Notes: generated by a model from the letters alone, not told the origin. DNA of 64,000 nucleotides from Ailanthus altissimus (GCA_946807835.1 OX327690.1:15906501-15970500); one strand, 5' to 3'. Positions 10,715 to 23,659 are shown, numbered from the stretch's first letter. Program-made: numbers and translations.

Positions 10715-11821
10715 TAAGGGTGGGCACGGTCTTGTTCAATCCAGTTTTCACCGGAACCGAACCAAACCTCGATTTTTTTTATTTTCCTTAGAGGAGAACC
10801 GAAATTAAACCAAATTAATTATAAAACCGAACCAGAAAAAACCAATTCAGTCCGGTCAACTTTTTTATTTCTAAGCCAATTAAAAAATAATAATAAAACT
10901 CAACTTAGAAGAATCGAAACTCTAAACTGTAACATGCTATTAACCAACTGAGTCAAGTTTGTTTTTAAATTATTGTAGAATTATTTTGTTTTATACATAA
11001 TATTTGGTAACACAACTAATATATTATAAAATTTTGGCAACACAACCACAAGAATCGAACCATGGCTTATAATGAAACAACGCTACTAATTCACCAGTTA
11101 AGCTAAGTTGATTTTTGAGATATAAGTTTGTAACAATATTAATTTTCTTTTTGAATTAAGATATCATAAATGGCAAAATACAATTGTCAAGAGTCGAATC
11201 TATACAGTAATGTTAATATTAAGCCTACATTTCTACTGAACTGGAACAGGTTTTTACACCAAAGTACAATCTATTTTATTATATTACATTTTAAAATATT
11301 AATTATAAAAAATATTTTGTTGGTAGGATTTAAACCTAGAACTATAAGGAACATTTCTATTTACTTTACCACTGGGTTAGAGTTGGTTTTTAAAAAAAAA
11401 GACATTTCGAACATTTCGATTCACTTTACTATTGGGCTAAAGTTGATTTTCTAAAAAAAAGACATTTTGTTTTTTTATATAAATGTTTTAACATATTAAA
11501 AAAAAATTAAAAAGCATCCAGCAGGAATCAAACCATAGAACTTTATAGAAGATAAGTGCCCTTTGCCAATTGAATAGAGTTGATTGTTATATTATTGATT
11601 ATATTTTTTATATTTAAGTATAGATATTAATAATTAAAATTTAAAAAAAAATTGATTCTTTGAATTTGGTTCGGTTTCAAATCGAAATAGACCAATTTTT
11701 TTGATGTTTTCTTTTTAAAAATTGATCAACTTTTTTTTATTAATAAAAATCGAATCGAATCAATTAATTAAGTTCAGTCTAGATTAATTTTTTAATTTCT
11801 ATTTTTTTTTTCACACCCTTA
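10715..11821. mobile_element. hAT-type non-autonomous element, copy 2, both ends present
   Basis: It begins TAAGGGTG and ends CACCCTTA, a perfect 8-bp terminal inverted repeat, extended inward by imperfect GAACCGAACCAAA-type sequence. The right side is followed by ATGATGCC (11822-11829), matching the 8-mer left of copy 1 (9376-9383). An 8-bp target duplication with TAAGGGTG-like ends is characteristic of the hAT superfamily. It is about 1.1 kb with no transposase. A frame at 11170-11454 is an accident of the tRNA-like array. Confidence 0.75.
10908..11584 (-). repeat. Array of tRNA-like modules (copy 2)
   Basis: Modules at 11584-11515, 11385-11320, 11249-11181, 11109-11040 and 10957-10908, plus a D-arm fragment around 11447-11402, correspond one for one to copy 1. 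B-box-like segments are still readable (GGTTCGATTCT at the 11109 module). Both copies keep the same order and spacing because the array predates the duplication. Confidence 0.55.
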
Positions 11822-11829
11822 ATGATGCC
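11822..11829. other. 8-bp target-site duplication, right copy
   Basis: ATGATGCC here matches 9376-9383 exactly. It brackets the original hAT-type insertion, and the tandem duplication happened later. Confidence 0.75.
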
Positions 11830-14640
11830 TTTAAGTGAGAAAGTATCAAATGATGAATTTTCTGCATAAAGTAAGCCAAAATGTCAAAGGTGGGAAAAAA
11901 TAAAAGAAACGTACTAGCCACTACATAGGTAATCATGACAATACTCATCAAACTCCTTAATTGCCCTCTCTTTACGGGTAATCTTCAAGCAAGCCATAAA
12001 GATCTTCTCAGCCTCCACACTATTACGGGAAGTTAATATCTTCCTCTTAAGCGATCTCGCGCGCTCTTGGATAGAAGCCTCGACAACAGACTTAGAAAGA
12101 ACAAAACTAGCAGCTTGAGCTTGTTCTTTAGGCTCCTCGTGGCCGGCAAAACACTCGCTTTTACCTTACGGCCTAGCAGTGTTTGTTTGTCGTAGCCTTC
12201 CACGACGCTCTTAATCTCATCTACTAAAGAAGCACCTTCCTTCTGCTGGCCAAAAAATATAATCAAGTGAGAAAGCTGTAAGGCAATAAGAAGAAGTAAG
12301 CATAAGGAGGAACGAGGAAAGAATTAAAATATACACTCCAGCTCACTTACCTTAAAGGCCACAAATCTCTCCCCAATAGGAGAAGCCTAAGCAGAAACTT
12401 CTCTTTTAGCCTCTTTCTCCAAAGAAGAAGAAATTTCTTCCTCGGCAAAAAGGCTACTTGCTTCGAATTCTTGTCACATCCTACGACTTCCCTTTAAAAG
12501 AGAAGATGAGGTCGTACGCGGCCTAGTGGAAGACCTTAATGTAAAAGAACTAATCACGCTTGAGGACTAAAGCGTACGAGTCCTTTTAATCACTTCCTTC
12601 TTACCAGCAACAAGAATTAACTTCACAAAACCAACGATTACAAATAATGGCATGTATGTCCTACTAGCCACAGTGATAATTGAGTTGGAACTCAACTTCA
12701 ACATGTCGTCCACATCAACTTTTGGAGCCAGAGACAAGTCACCTGGTTTACTCCCGTAAAACTCAATGAAAAGGTTTAAGTTAACCTTTTAATATGCATT
12801 AAACATTGTTGACACATCTCCCACACAAGTTGGATCAGCCACTTCTATGACCATGTCCGGTAGACATCAGAAACCACTAAGCCTGGAGCAGCAAAGTCTG
12901 TCGATCAGTTTGCTATAGCTACGAGGCATCTTCACCACAACACAACATTCTTGATTAAGGCCAAATTGCCTTCAGACGTTGCTTGGCCTGTACAGCATAG
13001 AAACAAACTCCATTTTCTTGTTCAAGTATAGAAAAAAACTAGAATCAATAGTCAGAAAGTATTTAGTCAAATTAAAAATGCCATCGAGAAAACAAAAGAT
13101 GAAAAAGGTTAGCATCATTCCCAGTAAGGTTATTAAAAAGTGGAACTTGATACAATCTAAACATAAAAGAATACGACCTGAATATGAAACGACTATATCA
13201 TTCAAATAAAAATCACATTTTTAGTATAAAACAGGTTGTGCAACTAACGAATGCTTACTAGCAGCAACCTCAGAATCAAATTATCCTTCACTACAGAATA
13301 ACCCATCCTCATAATCAGCTTAACTCTTGCACGAGTCGATGGATCCTTGTTGTAAGGCTATCATAACCTCAACTCTACAGCTAGAATCATGGCCCTTCTC
13401 TTGAGCATATTGTCTCCTGCAGTCATAAAAATTGTTTGCACAACTTACGAAGGTTGCCTTGGATTCCAAGCTTCATTTCTTCAAGCAAGACTCGAATTTC
13501 TAGCAACTATGTCTGAAAGGTAGTCAAATCAATTGAAAATATATCTCCATCACCTAAGATAGGCAAGTTTGTATTGCGGCCACATCCTCTAAGATAGGGG
13601 TAAATTCTCCCCAAACTGTAGTAAAAGTATGAGAGTTAAAACTCCATTACCATACAAGTTGCCTTAAGTAGGACCAATCTCTCATAATCTTCGACCTTCT
13701 AAAAGTGAAAATAACAGCATAGAGTGCACTCCGAGTCAACCGATCCCTCGTATCAACATCTTCGCATTCATAAGCCACCCAATCAGCCTAACCAATGATT
13801 GGGTTAAAAGGCGCACAAAAATGAATTGGCACGAGCCTATAGTCCCCTCTGGTCAAACACAGATGAGATATAGATTCAGGCAGCATTAAGGACCTTTAGC
13901 CATATCATCCTTAAAAAGGCCTACAGCACTTAAAATTCTTTTCAGGATACCAACTTTATTATAAATCAACATTCGGATTAAAAAGATAGCCTACAACACA
14001 TTAGGCATTGCTCTGTTAGAAGAAGATTTCACGACTTTTAATGATGAAGCCATTGCTTAATTGTAAAGAAGAAGATTTCATGACTTTTAATGATGAAGCC
14101 ATTGCTTAATTGAAAAGATGTTACAGAAGTGGCCAAACATGGTCAAATACACATTCTTCATTAAGAAAGAATGAAGATTCAAAGAACATAAAACAAGAAA
14201 GCCTCAATTAGGTACAATGAAACAAACCCTAAAATTTAAGTTATAACTAATTCACATTTCCTTGATCAAGAAAATAGAAAACATCAAGAAAAAAAAGTGT
14301 GAAAAATTATAAAAAGAAGCCAACTAGGCATTACAACACAAAAACTCCCAAAATGATGCAAGAATCAAGCAATAACAACGCCGAGAACATATAAATCATG
14401 CCAAAAAGAAGCTTTTCCTAGAATAATCATCAAAGGGGAACACAAGTACTTGCCAAGAATCAAGAAGGGACCACATAGAGAGTAAAACATTGTCCTATTG
14501 GAAAATCCATGCAAGAACACCGAGACAAAAAATAGAAAAAAGCAAGAGCAATAAATCATAAAAAGTGAAAAGAGAAGATCTTGAAAAAAAGTGGAAAGAG
14601 AAAGTAAAAAAGTTAAAGTGAAGAAAGTGGATCAACTAGT
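11830..14640 (-). pseudogene. Decayed minus-strand gene, unknown family, coding-like
   Basis: Going leftward, several minus-strand stretches read like protein. They include RGDYRLVPIHFCAPFNP near 13860, then PDMVIEVADPTCVGDVSTM near 12855, GSKPGDLSLAPKVDVDDML near 12750, a Ser/Arg/Lys-rich segment, and EAEKIFMACLKITRKERAIK near 12000. They shift frame and carry stops. The order continues across the hAT-type insertion into 9104-8440. A gag-like or ORF1-like protein of an old transposon is possible, but I cannot name a domain. Frames at 12033-12266 and 12972-13209 are local fragments, not genes. Confidence 0.4.
14021..14118. repeat. Tandem duplication, 49-bp unit, two copies
   Basis: AGAAGATTTCACGACTTTTA starts at 14021 and recurs at 14070 with one C-to-T change, followed by the same GATGAAGCC tail. 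It is a local duplication inside the decayed gene. Confidence 0.85.
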
Positions 14641-16204
14641 CTCTTTTTATTAGCTGTTCAAAATAATTGCCAACAAAAATTCAAAATTACTAGCCATTTG
14701 TTATTACTGCCTTAAACACGACCAAAACGACTAGTAATTATAAATTTAAAAATGACGAGCTTAATGACAAGTGAGGTAAAAGAAACTCCTATATAATAGT
14801 CAAGCAGTAAAAGCCTTTTGAGTTTTGAAAAAAATCAAGCCGTATAAAGACATGAGCAAGCCAGAAGATAGGCCAAAATGACCAATTTGTATTGATCATA
14901 CGGTCTATCTCATTCGTACCATAAAACACATATTATCTAGGGTGCTAAATGTTGTTTTAAAAAAGAAACTACAAAGAACTAAGTCCAAACCTACATAATA
15001 CATGATAAGATAGATGGACTCTACTTTTTGAACCTCTTTTAGTCGTAGTTTGAATGGTATATAGTTGTAATAAGTAAATTCCAAAGCATATAGACCTTTT
15101 GATTAAAGACTACTCGGAGGGTATGTAGCATAAAATAAAAGTAAACCAATGTTATTTAAGTCAATGAAGAAATATAATGTCAATAAAATACGATTTTGCT
15201 TTTAATATTCTTTATAAATAAAAGTTGATAACTTCCTTTTTTAATTTGATAATTAATAAGTATATTAATTTTTTATTTAGAATAAACTTGTATCTTGTCA
15301 TTTTAATTTATTAAATTTTTTTTTTTTAAAAGGTAAAACTCATTAAATAAACTATTTTAAAGGGAGAATGGGCCAATAAAGAGTCTTAACTTAGTATAAA
15401 CTCTAACACTATAAAAAAAAAATCTTATTTTTTTACATGAAAAATAACTTTTTAGCAATCCTAGAATACATAAAAAATTTGCCATCTTCAACCTAAGCTC
15501 TTATCATTGTTTAATCCTTAAAAACACTTTTTTTAGCATACATGATATTACTAGAATATTTTTTTCTTCGTATTCTTCACAAAAGAATTTGATCATAGTC
15601 AGTGCTTTATGTTTATCCCAAAGTTTAAACTCCTATAGATGAGTTACCAATCTAAAATCACAAGATCCAAAATGTAAATTCCCACTAACCTTCAAAACTA
15701 GGGTTCTTGTAGAAAATTTCTAGACTTGCATGGATGCTGCACACTCACATTAGGGATGGGAATAAGGCTAGTTCTTGACCTACCCAAGTGTACTAACCCA
15801 AAATTTTCAGATCGGGATAAGATCGGATTCTTAATTTTAGACCAATTAAATCCCCTCATAAGGGTCTTAATCGAATCTTTCAGCTTCGAGATGTTTCATG
15901 AACTAAACCAAGAACCATCCCAAAATCATATAAATTTTTTTTTACAAATTGGTGCAAATAAACCATTTTGACAGCAAACAAAACGACGTCGTTATACGTG
16001 TAAGTGAAACAAAAAATTGTTCCATTGCACTTTCTCATCCAAAGTCCATTCTCAGACTTTATCTCTCTCACTCTGATTTTTTATTTCACACTCAATCAGT
16101 GTGTATCTTGATGCTAGTTGATTAGATTGAAAGTTTTATCTTCTTTAAAGCTCTCTTATTCCCCTTTTTACTATTGCAATTTGAGTTTGTATGGAGCTTA
16201 AATC
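14641..16204. other. Intergenic sequence, no gene seen
   Basis: Mostly AT-rich. Short frames at 15726-15971 and 15880-16071 overlap on opposite strands and show no family resemblance. The block around 15750-15900 has a TAGGGATGGG start that could be a worn transposon end, but no partner was found. Confidence 0.4.
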
Positions 16205-18040
16205 ATTCACTGACTAGTTAGGAATAAGACCATTGTTAAGTTGCCTAATATTTGTCCTAACTTTTTCAACAAATAAATTTAGGAGTCCATATATGAATCT
16301 TTCTTTCCAAAATGACTGATTACAATCACTTTTTAAAAATATCTTAGTTAGGAATAAATCTTTATACCACTTAAAATCTTAAAGACTTAGACAATTAAGG
16401 TTTATTAAATTTTCACCTAATCTTTCTTGAAATTGAATAGGGTCTCTTATGAAATATTTTGTTATTGCATAGATTAATGTATTAACAGAATCTGGTTGTC
16501 CTGTTGAATTATCAGTGTTCTATATTTTAACTGCATGTAGGATTAAATTTCTTTCATTATTAGTGAGATAGTGATCCCACCAGCCCTTTAATTGACCGGT
16601 AAATTCAAAAATTAACATATTAGTTATTTGAGGATCAGAAGCTTTTTGAATTTTATAGGCAGTAGCTGCTGTTAGCATTTCATGTAGTAAATTGAGGATT
16701 TAATATTCACTCATTCCATTAAGGTTCCATTCATAAATAGATAAACCATCACATTTTGAGTTAATATATTGAGATCGTTCCTCATATTGAATGTCTAGAA
16801 AAGTTGGGCTAGGGCAATAATTTCTAAGTTTTGGAATTTTGAATTTGAATTCACTTTATTAATTGAAAGTTCTTTGAACTATTTTTCTAATTTTTCTATA
16901 GCTATATTATTTATTTCTTCTTGATAATCTCAAACATTGATCGTACTTGATGAAGCTTTAGTATTATTATTAATATTAAGAGTCTCTAATCTTTCAAAAA
17001 TTTCATCTAGTAAGTTATTATTTTTTAGTTTTGGTAATTCATCCACAGGAAGTTCTATTGGCCTGAATAAAAGTTGAGTTTTGTCTAAAGTATAACCAGT
17101 TAAATTCAATAATTTTGGTTGGAAATTTTGATTTTCTATTATGTCTAATTGTTCTGCTATAATGTATAATAATTGATTTGTATAGTTGTTTTGATGTAAT
17201 AATGACTATTAAAATTTTGTACTTGTAGGGTCTACTTTGAAAGTGATGTTATGATATTATTGTTGAGATGTTGGAATCTTATCTTTATAAGAGTAGGATG
17301 AGTGCTTTGAAAATTTTGATTTGTAGTATTTAATTGCCACTCTTTTACGTATCTTTGGACAACAGCTAAGATTGAATGTTGATTTGATAAGATATGAATT
17401 AATTCACAATTGAACATCCAAGTGAAGAAATGAATATTTTGCCTTACCTCATTCATGAATGAATAGTAAAAACAATTATTGAGTCTCTTTGTTCTTTATT
17501 AAAGGTTTCGAAAAACTATTGAACAATATTTTTATTAGCTTCTGACTTGAAATCTTTTCTTAAGAATTCTTTGTTTATTAACAACTCTTATTGAATCATA
17601 TTTAGTTCGGGATGAAGATTAAGATTATTAATTTATTCTTCACTAAGGATTTCACTTTGAGTTGGAGAATTTGGATGATTTTGATATATAGGCTGAGGAA
17701 TATTTGAATCAAAATTAACACTTTCTAATTTAATAGAATTAACTCTTCTTAAAGGATTATAAGAATTAATAGGGAAGGTATTAATTGATGAAGTGGATTT
17801 TCTTAATAAGGTTTCTTCATTAAAATCTCTTGTATTGATTTTTATTTCTTTATTTGATGAAAATTTTATTTGAACAGTTCTATCTGGATATTCTATTATT
17901 TGAAATAATTGAGAAGTATTTTGAGAAATTAGAGTTGATGCTTCTGGGAAATCCCAGATTTTTGGTTTTGATAGTTTATCCTAAAGAATTGTTTTAGGAA
18001 TTACACAATTTATTTTTGACATATTATATTCAACTAAATG
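16205..18040 (-). pseudogene. Pararetroviral coat-protein region, copy 1, broken
   Basis: Directly after the movement-protein frame, the minus strand continues in a shifted frame through an Asn/Ser-rich segment and then a coat-protein core with motifs FKWYKD and SDCNQ near 16330-16400. In caulimovirids this protein forms the capsid. Many stops interrupt it. About 1 kb (16205-17240) is a direct repeat of 35600-36620. The copy ends abruptly near 16205, before the C-terminal segment that copy 2 retains, which marks the viral-host junction. Frame 17232-17456 is part of this relic. Confidence 0.75.
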
Positions 18041-18042
18041 GG

Positions 18043-18687
18043 TTACCCCACAAGAGATTTTTTAAGAGCTCTTGTCATAACTTTATAATAAATTCTATAT
18101 AGAATTACTACTCCTTGAATATTTTCATTTTTAAAATTCATATTATGTACTTTGCCGTTGAAAGTTAAAGTTTCTATTGAAGTTGGATTATTTAATGAAA
18201 TACTAAAATTTTGAAAACAATTAAAATATATTGAACCTTCAGTTAAGTTCGATTCTATTAGAGCTAATAATGATCTTGAAAAGGTTCTATGTCTTGCGTC
18301 TTGGAGACATAGTAAAGGTATAATACCTAAGCCTAGTCTTTGTAAAGGTTTTATTGCTATTTGGACTAATCCTATATGAAAAAATTTATATTTTTTCTTA
18401 TGATTATTAAGAGTTTCTTGGTTAAACAATTGTATTGATTGTGTATTTTGTTGAATTGATATTGTTTGCTCTACGATTTTTATTGAGTAATCGATCCTAA
18501 ATTTGAACATATTTTTATGATATATATGATTTTTTAGCATAGACCATGAATGTAAATGATTTTCCATTTCTTTGATATTTATTATTTCACTAATAACTAT
18601 ATTTGTTTCATTAGAATTAGTACTAGATTCCATATTGCTATTAGAATATTTATTAGATCTTCTAAATATTGAAATCATTTTTTCCAA
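18043..18687 (-). pseudogene. Pararetroviral movement protein (30K superfamily)
   Basis: This 214-codon frame is open from ATG to stop. It carries the 30K-superfamily core found in caulimovirid movement proteins: HIGLVQIAIKPL near residues 105-116, then LQDARHRTFSRSLLALIES and a GSIYFNCFQNFSISL block. In living relatives this protein forms tubules through plasmodesmata for cell-to-cell spread. It is the only long viral frame without an internal stop here. It ends just before the coat region, where the frame changes. Isolated in a defective provirus, it is best treated as a relic. Identification is from motifs. Confidence 0.8.
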
Positions 18688-18689
18688 GT

Positions 18690-20039
18690 TTATAAGATAT
18701 GTTTCATAAGTATATTTTATGGGTTTTGATTTATTTCTTAAAATTATTTTAATGAGTTATCTTTATCTTATAGGACCACCCTAATGCCTATCTGTGGCTC
18801 TTAAACTACGTTAACCAAAGGTTATTAGGGCTAACCAACGTATTAACACCTCTCAGTACTAGCCTAAAGATAATCACCAAAATAGCTTTATGCAATAACC
18901 TTAACATTTAAAATATCCTTATAATTTTTTCTTATAATATTGAATTAAATAAATTCTTCGTTACAATAGATCTGGAATATTCTATGGCAACATGTTCTCT
19001 AATGGCTAGGCCTAACATTTTGAAATAGTTCTAAAGTGATAATAAATGAAGCTAACATTTCTCTGATACTATTTAGATTAAAAGATGAAAATAAATACCA
19101 TTTGGATTAAATGAAGAAAAAAATACAAAAGATTGAATATTATTAAGAAAGCATACCAAAAATTAAAACTTACAAGATTTTTGAACAATTTGGTCAAACT
19201 TGAAGACTTCTTACAGTCAAATATTTTTTAGAGAAAATTTTTGAAACCTAAAAACTAAGGTTTTCAGGCTTTGTCATTCTCTCAATCAAATCTCTCTTTT
19301 ATGTTTGATGTTTGGAATCTTTTTTGCTTGAATAATTATTCTTGCTTTGAATTATTGCTCTTACTTTTGTCTTTGAATAATTGTGCATGCCTTTTCTTTC
19401 ATGATTAATGTGCTTTAAAATTATGCTTCTACTTTTGTTGAGGAGCTAATGATGTGTTTGTTACCATTATTAACTTTTGCAAGGGCCAATGATGCTACTT
19501 GTCAACATTATTGAGGCTACTCGTTATTATAGACTTTTGCTTTCTTTTGAGGGACTACGGACCCACCACGATTTTGTCGTTTAGAAATCAAATGGGTCTT
19601 AAGAATCTTAAAGTAGATTAAAAGTTGACTGATGACTCGAAGAACCTACTGATGAAGTGGACAAGGCATGATCAGAGGGTTTTGAACACAATTCATGAAA
19701 TGTTTTTGAAATATTTCTCTAATTGTTGAGGAATGGCTGTAGTAACCAACTTTTCCATTAATTGAGCCTTTCTAATATATGTGAATAAAGGTTTTGAAGT
19801 GGATGGAGAAGAATTTTTTGAGATAACCGCTTAGAGGGTGATTGAGTGTTTGACTGATGGGTTGGTTGGGTTAAATGAAGAGACTAAAAAAATGTTTTGG
19901 CTGGGGATATTGTTTTTTATAAGCTAACTTCAACTCTTGATTTATATGGGACAATGTTTAGTTGTGTTTAATGAAGTAATTTTTCTTTTATACTTTCTCA
20001 CGTTACTTTGATAGGATTACACATGAAGATTAGATTTTC
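18690..20039 (-). other. Pararetroviral intergenic/leader region
   Basis: Lies between the RNase H end and the movement-protein start. It has no long frame. A primer-binding-site match is at 19060-19071. The part to the right of that site (19072-20039) should hold the viral promoter and terminator, but I could not fix a TATA box or poly(A) signal with confidence. Confidence 0.5.
19060..19071 (-). other. Pararetroviral primer-binding site (initiator tRNA-Met type)
   Basis: On the minus strand this is TAGTATCAGAGA, matching TGGTATCAGAGC at 10 of 12 positions. It is placed between the RT/RNase H and movement-protein regions, as in caulimovirids, where tRNA-Met primes minus-strand DNA synthesis. 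Confidence 0.6.
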
Positions 20040-20735
20040 CCTGTAAAAATTCTATTGTAAGAAAGTCTGGTAATGAATTCTGATTTCCTTTAATAAATTC
20101 TATTTGGAAATTAAAAGCTGATAAAACAGCTTGCCATCTGGCAAATATTTATTTTGAAACTAAATTTTGAAGATCTTTTTGAAGATCTCTTTTGGAGATT
20201 TACAATCAACATGAATTAAAAAAAAATATTAAATAAATCATCTTGAAATTTTTAAACACATAAAACAATTGATAAATTTTCCTTTTTGATAGTTGAATAC
20301 TTTTTTTGTGGTCCAAGCCACATTCCTGAATGATATCTAAGTAATGACTCCTTAATATCTAATGACTATTTAAGAATACCACCATACCCTATATTGGATG
20401 CATATCTTTCTACAATGAGTGATGCATGTGGTGATGGAAGGGCAAGACATGGAATTGATCTAACATGAGATTTTATTAACCTAACGGTGTCTATATATTG
20501 TTGAGTCCATGAATGAGGGTTTTTTGTTAATCATTGAAATAATGGCACACGTGACTTTCTTAAATCTAGAATGAAATTTGCAACATAATTAAGACATCGT
20601 AAAAAACTTTGAAGTTGAGTTTTATCAGTAATTTTGTCTAAAATTTTATTAACAAAGTCTAATGATCTTTGAATTGGTTTAATTGTTCCTAGATGAATTT
20701 TATGAACTAGGAATCTAATTTTTATTTGAAATAAC
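20040..20735 (-). pseudogene. Pararetroviral RT C-terminus and RNase H, broken
   Basis: From 20735 leftward the frame resumes with FQIKIRFL and HKIHLGTIKPIQRSLDFV, the RT connection region, then LQSFLRCLNYVANFI. RNase H follows with ASNIGYGGIL near 20390, RYHSGMW near 20325, a HVDCKS segment near 20210, and SLPDFL-like sequence near 20070. The first acidic RNase H position appears changed (RYAS where a TDAS-type motif is usual), and stops are present. The N-terminal half is at 32651-33440, separated by the split LTR and the copia element. Residues at the insertion point show the two halves were once contiguous. Confidence 0.75.
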
Positions 20736-21358
20736 TGTTGGTGATCAAGTATGTAACATACGAGTGTATACATAATTTTAAAAATTACTACACGCAACAG
20801 AAGCATATTAATAAATACACCCAATTTAACAACTAATTACATATATCACATATATAGTCAAGTATAACTATTATACAAAATACACATGATGAACAATTGT
20901 ATTAAAAATATTATGTAAAAACACTTACCTAATGAAGGCAGCTTTACAAATTCTCCAAGTCTTCCAACAATCCAAGTGAAGAGCTCACCTTAAAATATAT
21001 TATTGAACAATTTTAGTCCATAACAATTTGCTGGGATTATGGAGTTAGAATGGTAGTTTTAGTTTTAGAATTTTCAGCAACTTGTATTCAAAATAATTTG
21101 AATACAATTTTGTTTCTTAAATGGAGATGGTAAATATTTTTCATACAACTATTGTATTAATTAGAAATATTATACATACAACTCTTATATAATTCTTAGA
21201 AATAATTTTCATAGAATAATTATTTTGAACAACTCTTTTTTAAAATAATTATTTTTTTCTCCATTTTTTATTAATTCATTTTGGGCCATTCATTATAGAA
21301 GAAGATGAAGAGAAATTTGTTTATTTTCCAACAGTTGAAAGAATAAAACTCAAAATTC
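20736..21358 (-). mobile_element. Minus-strand LTR (copia family), left part of a split solo LTR
   Basis: Reverse-complemented, this matches the 3' part of the LTRs at 21359-23645 and 29016-31289, including the TTGCG/GAAATTATATGC-like end, the AAGGTGAGCT and GGCTGCCATTCTA landmarks, and a terminal ...CACCAACA. It continues at 31290-32645. The outer flanks ATAAC (20731-20735) and ATAAT (32646-32650) form a 5-bp target duplication with one mismatch in viral RT sequence. It is clearly more diverged than the two plus-strand LTRs, so it is an older member. Confidence 0.75.
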
Positions 21359-23645
21359 TCTTGGAATTTGTACTTACGTGTCATCCCTTTTATGTATAAA
21401 TATTTGTTTTATATTTATACATTTATGATTTCAATATATCACTAATTATTTTATTTACAAATATGGTAAGATGCTTGTAACGTTTTAGACATTGTATGAT
21501 CTGAAAAAGTTTAGATCTGATTTAAAGGAGTTTAGATCAGAACTTTAGATCAGAACTAAGAGTCAGTAAAATCTAAAGAGTTAGAGCCTTGTCTGAAATG
21601 GGACAAAGACCTAAGAATATATTAATAATAACATAGTTGCAATGGGTTGCAAATGGTGCTAGAAAATGTTGTTATGCAAATATGTTCTTAAATTTAATGT
21701 TCCTGATCTATCTTCACTAATGCGGGTCTGTTAGTGAAGACCTTAATATATATATATATATATCAGTGTATGTCTATATCTGGATAGTCCAGATAGTTAG
21801 TCTTAGCAGACCATGAGTTTAGTGGAAACTTAGAGATACAAGTATTCCGTAAGGACTGAATATTGAACAGATTCACAAAGATCTTCAATAGACATCTCAT
21901 AAAGCCGTCAATGGAGGATCTTTCGAGTTGAGTAGTATTCGTGGTCCTTAGACCTGAGTGCCACGGTGGACTTGTGAGTGATCCACCATACTTTGGTTCC
22001 ACACATGTTAGATACCTTTCATGGTCTGACCGCTGGGTGTTGCTGGGTATGGTCCGATGCTCATGGAGTCCGGTGTGTACAAATATGGGATCCATCAACT
22101 CAATTGGATAAATAAAATATCCTACAACTCCAAGATTGTTTTTCTACAAAGTCTTATGGCCATAAGCAGACATCCAAGAATTAATTTTATTCTTGAAAAA
22201 ATAATATCGTAAAAATGTTTACGGATATTATTTATTGAAATACAAATCTAGAGATAAGTTTATGGTTGAGCACATGGAGAATTGACGGTGTTGATCTATA
22301 TCTCCGCTCTTCTAGGATATTTATGATGGAAGGATTATACGAATATGTTATAACCTCAACTTGTATGGTCTAATGCGCTGTTTTGTAATATCTGTAACAT
22401 GTATGTGGGACATTGTTCACAGACGTGTGAAATAGTTTCATATGACAAATCGGGCATGGACCTAGAGAGTCTCACAATATGAAGTGTACTCGTTGTGCAC
22501 TGGGGCAACGAATTGGATTGAACAATTGATCCAACAATTTTCAGCAAAATGAAAAATGTTTCAAGGTTCCTTTTATTATTCACTTGTCAATAATTGAAGG
22601 TAAAACACATTATTGGTTTACAAGAGTTGTTAACCAATAAGAAATTGACAAGTGACATAATCTTGCTCTATAAATAATTTACCATGTATTTACCTATTTA
22701 CCTTGCTTGGTAAATACATATATGGTAAATGTAAATATTCAAAATAGTTTTGAATTATTAATATTTTATATATTAATCAAATTATTATTATTAATTGGAA
22801 TAAGTGGCAAACACCATTTACTAATGGAGAATGCACTTGTTATTAATAATAAAGAATGTTGACAAATTAGTAATTCTTAAATGATGCACTAAGGAAGTGA
22901 TAAAACCACTTAACATTGATTAAATGCCATTTACTCTCTAGAAATTGATTCAAATGGTTGAATCAAATTGGTGAGTGAAAAATATGATAGATTAATGTTT
23001 GTAATGGCAAACATGGTTAAGTGGTGGTGGAGCACTAAGAGAAATCATTCTTTGCACTTAAGAAAGAATTGAAAGAGTTCAATTTGTAGAAAAGAAAAAG
23101 AGTGAATTTCGTTCAAGGAGAATAAAGGGAGAATTGAGAGCATTTCCTAAGTGTTTTTCTCAAAGTGTTGAGAGAAAATACAAAGGCTTACCAAGGTTCA
23201 ACATAAAGAATTGTAAAGAACAAAAGAAAACTCTTAACTCTTCTCATCTCTTGGTAGTAATCACTCATATAGACAAATTATTTTAAGTATTAAAACAATC
23301 CTTTGCTGGAAATTCAAGGCTGCCATTCTAGTTTCACAATCCCACCGAATTTAGTTGTGAACTAGAATTGTACAAGGGAACACTTCAAGGTGAGCTCAAC
23401 AAATTGAAGCTTGGAGTTCTTGAAGAATTGTAAAGTTACCTTCATAACCGGGTAGGTTATTTATTTGTTATTCATTTTATATCATGCGTGAAATATATAT
23501 GAGATATATATGTACTTGAATGATCATACATGTAATTACATGCTTGAATTTGTTACATATTGTATAATATGTATGAATACTTCCGTTGCGTATTTAATTT
23601 TTGAAATTATATGCATCTATACACATCACACACCATATCACAACA
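21359..23645 (+). mobile_element. 5' LTR of the copia element
   Basis: It is 2287 bp, starting TCTTGGAATTTGTAC (TG changed to TC) and ending CACAACA. Aligned with the 3' LTR it is collinear throughout. An AT dinucleotide run at about 21750-21764 is longer than in the 3' LTR. Frames at 21763-22098 and 22356-22583 are shadows inside the LTR. Confidence 0.9.
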
Positions 23646-23647
23646 AG

Positions 23648-23659
23648 TGGTATCAAAGC
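23648..23659 (+). other. Primer-binding site of the copia element (tRNA-Met)
   Basis: TGGTATCAAAGC lies 2 bp after the 5' LTR and matches TGGTATCAGAGC at 11 of 12 positions. Confidence 0.9.

Noticed and set aside
9580..11584. Annotating the tRNA-like modules as functional tRNA genes.
   Set aside because: No convincing acceptor stems, and the A/B boxes are imperfect.
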